Shown: positions 6,906-12,477 of the stretch, in pieces
Position numbering within the stretch: position 1 is the first letter of the stretch
Layout: each line of letters begins with the position of its first letter
Source of the DNA: Acidobacteriota bacterium
GTDB taxonomy: Bacteria > Actinomycetota > Acidimicrobiia > Spongiisociales > UBA5794
NCBI GenBank assembly: GCA_022574065.1
Contig: JACZST010000031.1
Span: forward strand, 1 to 12,477
Direction of reading: 5' to 3'
DNA: 12,477 nt
Notes under the pieces: generated by a model
The model's database searches: none
Seen by the model: the letters and a program-made list of their open reading frames with translations, nothing else
Told to the model about the DNA's origin: nothing
Made by a program: the position numbers and the translations under genes

Positions 6906-6906
6906 C

Positions 6907-7956
6907 ATGCGGCTTCTTGTCATCACCAACGACTACCCGCCACAACCGGGCGGCATCCAGCAATACCTTGGCAACGTCGTCGCCTCCTGGCCGGACCCGG
7001 TTCACGTCATAGCACCGGCCGCTGAGAGCACCGATGACGCTGGTCGTGTGAGCCGGCACCAGGCGGCCTTCATGTGGCCGACGAGAGCGACCGGGGATTG
7101 GATCTTCGAGCGTGCCGAGCAGTTTGCGCCTGATGTGGTTTTGTTTGGTGCCCCATACCCGCTCCCCTATCTCGGTCCCCGCCTCCGCGACCGCCTCCGG
7201 GCTCCGTACGCGGTGCTGGCCCACGGCGCCGAGGTCACGCTCCCTGCAGCGGCGCCCGGGTTTCGGCAGGCGATTGCCAAGGCTCTGGGAGACGCCGAGG
7301 TGCGGTTTGCGGTGAGCCGCTTTACCGCAGATCGGGTGGCACGGCTCACCGGCAAGGACGTCGTGTACCTCGGCGCCGGCGTGGACGTCGATGTGTTCGT
7401 CCCTCCGCCCGACGGTCGCAACGAAGCCCCTGTGGTCGGCTGTGTCAGCCGGTTCATCCCTCGCAAGGGCCAGCATCGGTTGCTCGAAGCGGTGGCGCGG
7501 TTGGATCGCCCTGCCGAGGTGCTCGTCGTCGGCAAAGGCAGGAAGGAAGCCAAACTCCGCCGGCTCGCCGATCGGCTTGGGGTGCGGGCGCGCTTCATCG
7601 TGGATCCACCGTGGAGCGAGCTGCCCGGCCTGTACCGGTCGATGGATGTGTTTTGCATGCCCTGTGCGTCTCGCTGGGGCAGTCTCGAGGTGGAGGGGCT
7701 CGGTCTTGTTTTCCTCGAGGCGGCGGCGACCGGACTCCCGGTGTTGGCGGGGGACTCCGGAGGCTCATCGGAGACGGTGCTTCCCGGCGAATCCGGATTC
7801 GTTGTGCGCTCCGTGGACGACATCGTCGAGGGTCTGGACATCTTGTTCGGCGATCCGCAGCGAGCTCGGGGAATGGGGGCTGCCGGCCGCCGCTTCGTAG
7901 AGGACAGCTTCACCTGGGGTCAGGTGGTGGATCGACTCCTGAGCGGTTTCGCCTAG
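6907..7956 (+). CDS. GT4-family glycosyltransferase, PimB-like
   Basis: I choose ATG 6907 (349 residues), since MRLLVITNDYPPQPGGIQQY is the exact N-terminal pattern of PimB-type GT4 enzymes; an upstream in-frame ATG (6778) lies inside the phosphatase gene. It has a GT-B fold. The N-terminal half carries the acceptor loop (NDYPPQPGG, 8-16) and LAHGAEVTLP (104-113). The C-terminal half has VSRFIPRKGQ (180-189; Arg182/Lys187 contact the sugar-nucleotide phosphates) and EVEGLGLVFLEAAATG (261-276), containing the retaining-enzyme E-X7-E pair Glu263/Glu271. The closest known pattern is PimB' of mycobacteria and corynebacteria, the GDP-mannose-dependent enzyme that adds the second mannose to phosphatidylinositol mannosides. 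Mannosyl or glucosyl transfer to a lipid or small acceptor is likely; the exact substrate is inference. Confidence 0.88.
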   Translation: MRLLVITNDYPPQPGGIQQYLGNVVASWPDPVHVIAPAAESTDDAGRVSRHQAAFMWPTRATGDWIFERAEQFAPDVVLFGAPYPLPYLGPRLRDRLRAPYAVLAHGAEVTLPAAAPGFRQAIAKALGDAEVRFAVSRFTADRVARLTGKDVVYLGAGVDVDVFVPPPDGRNEAPVVGCVSRFIPRKGQHRLLEAVARLDRPAEVLVVGKGRKEAKLRRLADRLGVRARFIVDPPWSELPGLYRSMDVFCMPCASRWGSLEVEGLGLVFLEAAATGLPVLAGDSGGSSETVLPGESGFVVRSVDDIVEGLDILFGDPQRARGMGAAGRRFVEDSFTWGQVVDRLLSGFA

Positions 7957-8082
7957 AGGCTCCGCAAGTAGAACGCGATCTGGTCTTTGTCGGCGAAGCC
8001 ATTTGCGGAGCCGTGGCCGGAGCGGCCCGCCGCGGAGCGGCAAGAGCGGGAAAAATGGCTCCACCTCTGTCGAGACGACCGG
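7957..8082. other. Intergenic region between convergent glycosyltransferase and oxidoreductase genes, with hairpins
   Basis: An inverted repeat GGCTCCGCAA (7958-7967) / TTGCGGAGCC (8003-8012) starts right after the glycosyltransferase stop with a 35-nt loop. A smaller hairpin GCCGC-GGA-GCGGC lies at 8029-8041. Neither has a following T-run in the sense of the gene it would serve, so they are not classical intrinsic terminators but may still mark transcript ends. No gene is convincing here. Confidence 0.4.
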
Positions 8083-8493
8083 TCAACGATCGCCGGTGCG
8101 CGGCTCCAGGATGACGACCGGGATCTGCCGGTCAATTTTCTGTTCGTACGCGGCGAAAAAGGGGTAAGCCCGCTTCTGCTCGACCCAGATCGGCTCCCGC
8201 TCGTCGCTCTTGGTCACGCGGGCAGTGACCTCGATGGTTTCGGTGCCAACCTCGACGGTCACCTCGGGATTGGCGACCAGGTTGTGGTACCAGGCAGGGT
8301 GGCTCGGCGCACCGCCCCTGGAAGCGAAGACTGCGTAGCCGGTGTCGACGGCCTGATACATCATCAGCGAGACCCGTTCCTGACCGGTCCTGGCGCCCAC
8401 GTGGTGCAACAACAGAAGCGGCAATCCCTCGAACCGATCGCCGACTTTCCCGTCGTTCGCCCGAAACTCGTCGATCATGGTTCGGTCGGTCAT
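8083..8493 (-). CDS. Deazaflavin (F420)-dependent nitroreductase-family oxidoreductase (Ddn/DUF385-like)
   Basis: This 136-residue protein starts at ATG 8493, chosen because a GGAGG ribosome binding site lies just upstream; the frame is open further upstream but that sequence is Arg-rich non-family sequence. It belongs to the split-barrel family (hi_GC TIGR00026) that includes mycobacterial Ddn, Rv1261c and Rv1558. Family hallmarks in order are LLLLHHVGARTGQERVSLMM (26-45), YAVFASRGGAPSHPAWYHNL (53-72), NPEVTVEVG (75-83), EVTARV (88-93), and the C-terminal YPFFAAYEQKIDRQIPVVIL (110-129). The RGGAP-HPAWYHNL segment is the F420-binding signature. Such enzymes use reduced F420 to reduce quinones or other hydrophobic compounds. 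The physiological substrate is unknown. It lies downstream of a methyltransferase on the same strand (89-bp gap), possibly one operon. Confidence 0.88.
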   Translation of the reverse strand: MTDRTMIDEFRANDGKVGDRFEGLPLLLLHHVGARTGQERVSLMMYQAVDTGYAVFASRGGAPSHPAWYHNLVANPEVTVEVGTETIEVTARVTKSDEREPIWVEQKRAYPFFAAYEQKIDRQIPVVILEPRTGDR

Positions 8494-8498
8494 TGGTA

Positions 8499-8503
8499 CC
8501 TCC
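8499..8503 (-). promoter_or_regulatory. Ribosome binding site of the F420-type oxidoreductase
   Basis: CCTCC on the plus strand reads GGAGG on the coding strand, 5 nt before ATG 8493. It decides the start in an otherwise long open frame. Confidence 0.75.
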
Positions 8504-8582
8504 GGAAGATTGATCCAGGAGGTCCAACACCACGAGGGGCCCTTCTTCATCCCGACTCGTATTGACGCCTTTGTGGGCGGGC

Positions 8583-9431
8583 CTACGCCCCGTGTTTGTG
8601 GCCCGGGGTGGCGACCGCCATCAGGTGGGCGCTGAGCCCACGCAGGCTCGGTTCGGATTCGATCGCTCGCGCCGCGAACAGGATCGTCTCTTTCCCCTCC
8701 GGATCTTTCCATCGTTCGGCGAGCTCCGGTACCCAGGCGGCGAGCCCCTCGACCCCGACCAGCTCGACCACCCGCAGCCCGGCCCCCGCCACTTCTTCGG
8801 CGAGCTCGTCTGGGTGGTGGAAGTAGGCGGTAGTGAACCAGCCCGGCGCCCTCGTTGGGTTCCGATGCTGGCCGGTGGACAGATTCTCCTCGGTGAGGGC
8901 GCGGAAGGTGGAATCGAAGAGTGCGCCGCCGGTCAGACCGTCGAACAGCGGCGCGTATCTGGTGATTGACGCACCGAACACCACGCCGTGACCCTTGACG
9001 ACTCTGCGCGCCTCGCACCAGGCGGTCACACGGTCGGCGCTCTCGGTCAGGTGATACAGCGGGCCGAGGAGCAGCACGGCGTCATAGGAGCGGTTCGCCG
9101 CGTTCAGCGTGCGGGCATCACCGACCTCTGCCGAGAACCCGTCGTACTTCCCCAACCGCTGTGTCGCTTGCTCCACATGCCGGGGCAATGGGTCAACGAG
9201 GTGGACGCTGTGGCCATCGTCGAGCAGCCATTCGGCGTGGATGCCTGAGGCGCCTCCGACGTCGAGGATCCGCGCCGATCCAGGGGGAAGGTGACGGCGA
9301 ATGATCTCCTGGGTCCTCAGGAGCTCGAGCTCGCCCAGACCCCGGCGCAGGCGGAGATCCTCATCGGCTTCCTGTTCGTAATGCGCGAGGATCTCCTCCG
9401 GTATGGCTTTATCGCTCATGGAACCGAGCAT
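8583..9431 (-). CDS. Class I SAM-dependent methyltransferase
   Basis: This protein of 282 residues (or 278 if ATG 9419 is used) has a Rossmann methyltransferase fold. Motif I is ILDVGGASGIHAEWL (55-69) with a Gly-rich SAM loop. Motif II follows as VHLVDP (76-81, acidic Asp80 for the ribose), then GDART (104-108) and YDAVLLLGPLYHL (116-128), matching the motif III/IV region. The C-terminal half (about 150-260) contains TTAYFHHPDELAEEV-like sequence seen in small-molecule methyltransferases, and the last 15 residues look like an unstructured tail. It is an UbiE/Methyltransf_11-like family member with unknown acceptor. A weak GGGG lies close upstream of ATG 9431, and both starts remain possible. 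It is the upstream gene of the minus-strand pair and is divergent from topA. Confidence 0.85.
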   Translation of the reverse strand: MLGSMSDKAIPEEILAHYEQEADEDLRLRRGLGELELLRTQEIIRRHLPPGSARILDVGGASGIHAEWLLDDGHSVHLVDPLPRHVEQATQRLGKYDGFSAEVGDARTLNAANRSYDAVLLLGPLYHLTESADRVTAWCEARRVVKGHGVVFGASITRYAPLFDGLTGGALFDSTFRALTEENLSTGQHRNPTRAPGWFTTAYFHHPDELAEEVAGAGLRVVELVGVEGLAAWVPELAERWKDPEGKETILFAARAIESEPSLRGLSAHLMAVATPGHKHGA

Positions 9432-9444
9432 ACGCCCCGATCAT

Positions 9445-9493
9445 CTTGTGATATGCGACTCGTGAATTGTGACCTGCGACTTGTGTCTTGCGA
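9445..9493. repeat. Heptanucleotide tandem repeat array D, upstream of topA
   Basis: Seven contiguous 7-bp units: CTTGTGA, TATGCGA, CTCGTGA, ATTGTGA, CCTGCGA, CTTGTGT, CTTGCGA. The sequence after it (CTCAATT, CCTTGAC) decays but stays loosely in phase. The consensus is CTTGYGA. The unit CTTGCGA is the exact reverse complement of TCGCAAG, the first and sixth units of array E beyond topA. The array sits between the divergent methyltransferase and topA starts. Confidence 0.8.
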
Positions 9494-9544
9494 CTCAATT
9501 CCTTGACAGCAGGTCCATACTCGTCCGTTGAGACCGTCCCCGAC

Positions 9545-9559
9545 TGAGGTATTTCCTCA
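9545..9559 (+). promoter_or_regulatory. Small hairpin containing the topA Shine-Dalgarno
   Basis: TGAGG (9545-9549) and CCTCA (9555-9559) pair perfectly around the loop TATTT, ending 3 nt before ATG 9563. GAGGT within the left arm (9546-9550) is the only Shine-Dalgarno candidate, 12 nt before ATG, so the hairpin would mask it. An upstream TTGACA (9503-9508) looks like a -35, but I find no acceptable -10 at 16-18 nt. Confidence 0.35.
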
Positions 9560-9562
9560 CAT

Positions 9563-12160
9563 ATGTCAAAGAAGCTCGTCATCGTCGAGTCCCCTGCCAA
9601 GGCCCGCACCATCGGTCGGTACCTCGGTAGTGACTTCGTCGTGGAATCTTCGGTCGGGCACATCCGTGACATCCCGGCCAAGGCCAATCAGGTGTCCGAC
9701 TCCGAGCGGGACGCCTGGAAGGCGACGAGGTTCGGTATCGACATCGACAACGAATTCACCGCCATGTACATCGTGACGCCCGACTCGAAACAGCAGGTCA
9801 CCAAGCTGCGCAAGGAGCTCAAGGGTGCCGATGCTCTGTACCTCGCCACCGACGAGGACCGTGAGGGGGAGGCGATCGCCTGGCACCTGCTCGAGGTCCT
9901 CAAGCCGAAGGTCCCTGTGCACCGGATGGTATTCCACGAGATCACCGAAGAGGCCATCCACGAGGCGGTGGCGAACCCCCGTGACCTCGACCTCGAGCTC
10001 GTGGAAGCCCAGGAGACACGGCGCATTCTCGATCGGTTGTTTGGATTCGAGGTCTCGCCCGTGTTGTGGCGCAAGGTGCAGCGGGGCCTGTCGGCCGGGC
10101 GGGTGCAATCGCCGGCGACCCGCATCATCGTGGACCGCGAGCGGGAGCGCATCGCCTTCGTTGCCGCGTCGTATGCCGGCATCACCGGCACCTTCTCGAC
10201 GGGCGACGACGGTATCCCTGACTTTGCGGCGGCGCTGGTCAGCGTCGACGGGGAACGCGTTGCCACCGGTAAGGATTTCGGCGAGGGAGGCCGGCCCAGA
10301 GACGACCGGCTGGTGCTGACTGCCGAAGATGCCACCGGCTTGGCTACCCAGCTCACCGATGCCGACTTTGCGGTCAGCAGCGTTGAGCGCAAACCGTACA
10401 CCCGAAAACCATATGCACCGTTTCGCACATCGACGCTGCAACAGGAGGCCGGGAGAAAGCTCCGCTTCGGTGCCAAGCGCACCATGTCGGTTGCACAACG
10501 GCTCTATGAGTCCGGCCACATCACCTATATGCGGACCGATTCGACACACCTATCGGGAACCGCCCTCACCGCGGCGCGGCGCCTCGTTGCACGCCGCTAC
10601 GGCGATCAGTACCTCCCGGACAAGCCGAGGTTTTACGGAAAGACTGCGAAGGGAGCACAAGAGGCGCACGAGGCCATCCGCCCCGCCGGTGACGATTTCG
10701 AGGATCCCAAGGTCATCGCCGGTGCCTTCGGAGCCAAGTCTGACGAGGCAAGGCTCTACGACCTGATCTTCAAGCGCACCGCCGCTAGTCAGATGAAGGA
10801 TGCCAAAGGGGAGAGCCTGCGGATCGAGCTGAGCGGCGGCGCCGGCGAGTCCGGCCGGGAGACCATGTTCTCGGCGACCGGACGCACGATCCTGTTTCCG
10901 GGCTTCCTCAAGGCGTACGTGGAGGACATCGACGATCCTGGTGCCACCCGCGACGATCAGGAGGCGATGCTCCCCGACGTCGTCAAAGGCCAGTCGGTTG
11001 CTGCGGTGTCGATGGAGGCGACCTCCCACGAGACCAAGCCGCCACCGCGATACACGGAGGCCAGCCTGGTCAAACGACTCGAAGAGCTTGGGATCGGGCG
11101 ACCGTCGACGTATGCCTCGATCATCTCAACCATTCAAGACCGCGAGTACGTACGCAAGCAGGGACCTGCGCTGGTCCCCACGCTCACCGCGTTCACCGTC
11201 GTCGGTCTGCTCGAGGACTATTTCGGGGACTATGTCGACTACGAGTTCACCGCCCGCATGGAAGAGGACCTCGACCGCATCGCCAACGGCGAAGAACAGA
11301 AGGTGCCGTATCTCGCTCGGTTCTACTTCGGTAACGGGCATCCCGGTCTGGTAGATCTGGTCTCAGATCAGGCCCTCGACGCTATCGATCCCCGCAAGGT
11401 CAATGCCTTCCCCATTGGGCTCGACGAAGCAGGCGAAGAGGTGGTCGCCCGCGTCGGCCAGTACGGCCCCTACCTGGTGCGCGGCGAGCAGCGAGCGTCG
11501 ATCCCCGAGGACCTGGCACTCGATGAGCTGTCGGTGGAGAAGGCGATCGAGCTGCTCGAGGCCCCGTCTGGGGACCGGACACTCGGCGACGATCCGGCGA
11601 CCCGACTCCCCGTGTATGCCAGGGTCGGCCGCTACGGCCCGTACGTCCAGGTCGGCGACCGCGACGCCGAATCCGAGACCAAGCCAAAAACCGCTTCGCT
11701 GTTCGCATCGATGGAGCTGGAGACGGTGACCCTCGACGATGCCCTCCGGCTGCTCAGTTTGCCGCGGGTGGTCGGCGACCATCCCGACAACGGCGATCCG
11801 ATCACCAGCCAGAACGGCCGATACGGTCCGTACATCAAATGGGGGTCGGAAACGCGGTCGCTCGAGGGCGAGGAGCAGATCTTCTCGATCGATCTGGACG
11901 CCGCAGTGACCCTGCTCGCTCAGCCCAAGACGCGGGGGCGCCGTGCCGCCGCCCCGCTACGCGAGCTGGGCGATGATCCAAACTCGGAGAAACCGATCGT
12001 GGTCAAGTCGGGACGGTACGGACCGTACGTCACCGACGGCGAGACCAATGCCTCGTTGCGCACCGCGGACACGGTGGAGGCGATCAGCCTGGATCGTGCC
12101 GTGGAGCTTCTTGCCGAACGCCGAGCCAAGGGGCCGCCCAAGAAGAAGAAGAAGAAGTAG
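9563..12160 (+). CDS. topA: DNA topoisomerase I (type IA)
   Basis: This 865-residue enzyme relaxes negatively supercoiled DNA by cutting one strand through a 5'-phosphotyrosine. The Toprim domain begins at once (KKLVIVESPAKARTIGRYLG from residue 3, catalytic Glu9), with TDEDREGEAIAWHL (Asp97, Asp99, Glu101) binding Mg2+. The active-site Tyr322 is in ITYMRTDSTHLS. VKRLEELGIGRPSTYASII marks the core near residue 505. The C-terminal third has four beta-repeat modules, each with a G-[QR]-Y-G-P-Y motif near residues 631, 688, 751 and 816. It ends with a six-Lys tail, as in actinobacterial TopA, and has no Cys4 zinc ribbons. The length is slightly under that of typical actinobacterial TopA (roughly 900-950). 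It is followed by array E and tmk, a neighbour also found in streptomycetes. Confidence 0.98.
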   Translation: MSKKLVIVESPAKARTIGRYLGSDFVVESSVGHIRDIPAKANQVSDSERDAWKATRFGIDIDNEFTAMYIVTPDSKQQVTKLRKELKGADALYLATDEDREGEAIAWHLLEVLKPKVPVHRMVFHEITEEAIHEAVANPRDLDLELVEAQETRRILDRLFGFEVSPVLWRKVQRGLSAGRVQSPATRIIVDRERERIAFVAASYAGITGTFSTGDDGIPDFAAALVSVDGERVATGKDFGEGGRPRDDRLVLTAEDATGLATQLTDADFAVSSVERKPYTRKPYAPFRTSTLQQEAGRKLRFGAKRTMSVAQRLYESGHITYMRTDSTHLSGTALTAARRLVARRYGDQYLPDKPRFYGKTAKGAQEAHEAIRPAGDDFEDPKVIAGAFGAKSDEARLYDLIFKRTAASQMKDAKGESLRIELSGGAGESGRETMFSATGRTILFPGFLKAYVEDIDDPGATRDDQEAMLPDVVKGQSVAAVSMEATSHETKPPPRYTEASLVKRLEELGIGRPSTYASIISTIQDREYVRKQGPALVPTLTAFTVVGLLEDYFGDYVDYEFTARMEEDLDRIANGEEQKVPYLARFYFGNGHPGLVDLVSDQALDAIDPRKVNAFPIGLDEAGEEVVARVGQYGPYLVRGEQRASIPEDLALDELSVEKAIELLEAPSGDRTLGDDPATRLPVYARVGRYGPYVQVGDRDAESETKPKTASLFASMELETVTLDDALRLLSLPRVVGDHPDNGDPITSQNGRYGPYIKWGSETRSLEGEEQIFSIDLDAAVTLLAQPKTRGRRAAAPLRELGDDPNSEKPIVVKSGRYGPYVTDGETNASLRTADTVEAISLDRAVELLAERRAKGPPKKKKKK

Positions 12161-12244
12161 TCGCAAGTGGCAAGTGGCAACTGGCAAGTGGCAAGTCGCA
12201 AGTCCTTCGTGGGAACTGGGAACTGGGAACTGGTCACTGGTTAA
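12161..12244. repeat. Heptanucleotide tandem repeat array E, filling the topA-tmk gap
   Basis: Twelve 7-bp units in perfect register start at the base after the topA stop codon. The order is TCGCAAG, TGGCAAG, TGGCAAC, TGGCAAG, TGGCAAG, TCGCAAG, TCCTTCG (degenerate), TGGGAAC three times, TGGTCAC, TGGTTAA. Two sub-families (TGGCAAG and TGGGAAC) are separated by the degenerate seventh unit. Only 9 bases remain before the tmk start codon. It is the clearest array in the window. Confidence 0.93.
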
Positions 12245-12253
12245 CTTGCAGCC

Positions 12254-12477
12254 GTGACCGCCACAACCGAACCTCGCAGCAAGTACATCGCCTTCGAGGG
12301 CATCGACGGTGCCGGCAAGTCGACGGTCGCCACGCGGTTCGGCGACGCCCTCGAAGCAGATGGTGAGACGGTGGTGCGGGTTCGGGAACCCGGAGGGACA
12401 CCGGTGGGTGAGCGGATCAGAAAGATCCTCCTCGGGCACGACCTGGAGCCGGCCCCGTGGCCGGAGGCGCTGCTGTT
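12254..12477 (+). CDS. tmk: Thymidylate kinase, N-terminal part (cut by window edge)
   Basis: Seventy-four codons are visible before the window ends. Tmk phosphorylates dTMP to dTDP, an essential step to dTTP. After a 10-residue leader it reads YIAFEGIDGAGKST (11-24, with the P-loop GIDGAGKST), then a basic motif REPGGTPVGERIRKILL (44-60) whose Arg and Glu contact dTMP. The sequence ends in WPEALL, the start of the segment leading to the lid. The start is GTG 12254: the only in-frame codon upstream before a TAA (12242) gives no better choice. No Shine-Dalgarno is present, because the upstream bases are the end of heptad array E, so translation may depend on coupling or be leaderless. The topA-tmk pairing resembles streptomycetes, where holB follows. 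Confidence 0.95.
   Translation, partial: MTATTEPRSKYIAFEGIDGAGKSTVATRFGDALEADGETVVRVREPGGTPVGERIRKILLGHDLEPAPWPEALL

Noticed and set aside
6778..6906. Upstream in-frame ATG extending the glycosyltransferase by 43 residues
   Set aside because: The added sequence lies entirely inside the phosphatase gene and does not resemble GT4 enzymes, whose N-terminus begins exactly at 6907.
5679..6929. 416-codon minus-strand open frame opposite the histidine phosphatase
   Set aside because: It covers the phosphatase gene, whose two domains have complete catalytic motifs. The antisense translation has no coherent domain and no start signal.
8494..9018. Extended N-terminus of the F420-type oxidoreductase (311-residue form)
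   Set aside because: The extension is Arg-rich, overlaps the methyltransferase gene in another frame, and a good GGAGG site sits at the shorter start.
9503..9531. Sigma-70 type promoter from TTGACA at 9503
   Set aside because: No -10 hexamer occurs at a workable distance; CATACT is only 7 bp away, and TTGAC may simply be a decayed heptad unit.
9566..10549. Long minus-strand open frame opposite the start of topA
   Set aside because: It is antisense to the conserved Toprim and core regions of topoisomerase I. The product has no family features.
12161..12244. CRISPR array or coding repeat as an explanation of the heptads
   Set aside because: Units are 7 bp with no spacers and no cas genes nearby, and stop codons and the period rule out coding.

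Overview
The window is high-G+C DNA that looks actinobacterial. The evidence is the set of gene families together: a Tad/Flp pilus locus in the arrangement known from mycobacteria and streptomycetes, a small deazaflavin (F420)-type oxidoreductase, a PimB-like glycosyltransferase, an LCP cell-wall ligase homologue, and a TopA with a Lys-rich tail and no zinc fingers. The gene order tad ... hppA ... topA - tmk also resembles streptomycete order. A lineage outside the classic actinomycetes, such as Acidimicrobiia, is possible; that is inference and the sequence alone does not settle it.

Layout. Positions 1-1748 (+) hold the downstream part of a tad operon: the end of tadB, tadC, a Flp-type pilin, and two TadE-like minor pilins, with several overlapping stop/start codons. 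Positions 1749-2087 hold no gene but contain a complex palindromic repeat. Positions 2088-3365 (-) encode a probable lipid-anchored LCP protein. Positions 3514-5619 (+) encode a membrane pyrophosphatase. Positions 5688-7956 (+) form a two-gene unit: a protein with two complete histidine-phosphatase domains, then a GT4 glycosyltransferase starting 1 nt after it. Positions 8083-9431 (-) hold a SAM methyltransferase followed by an F420-type oxidoreductase. Positions 9563-12160 (+) encode DNA topoisomerase I, followed by the start of thymidylate kinase, which runs off the window.

Functionally this is a conserved chromosomal neighbourhood (pilus assembly, envelope building, energy coupling, DNA topology, dTTP synthesis) and not an island. 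I see no transposase, phage gene, CRISPR array, tRNA or rRNA.

The most unusual signal is outside the genes. Several gaps are filled with degenerate tandem repeats with a strict 7-bp period: 3401-3428, 5624-5695, 9445-9493, 12161-12244 and, weakly, 1777-1797. Unit sequences differ between arrays, but the period is constant. The arrays flanking hppA share a unit family, and those flanking topA share another, in reverse-complement form. The topA-tmk array begins at the base after the stop codon and runs 12 units in register. This resembles the heptanucleotide STRR elements described in cyanobacteria. I know of no such description for this type of organism, so it is the best candidate for something undescribed.
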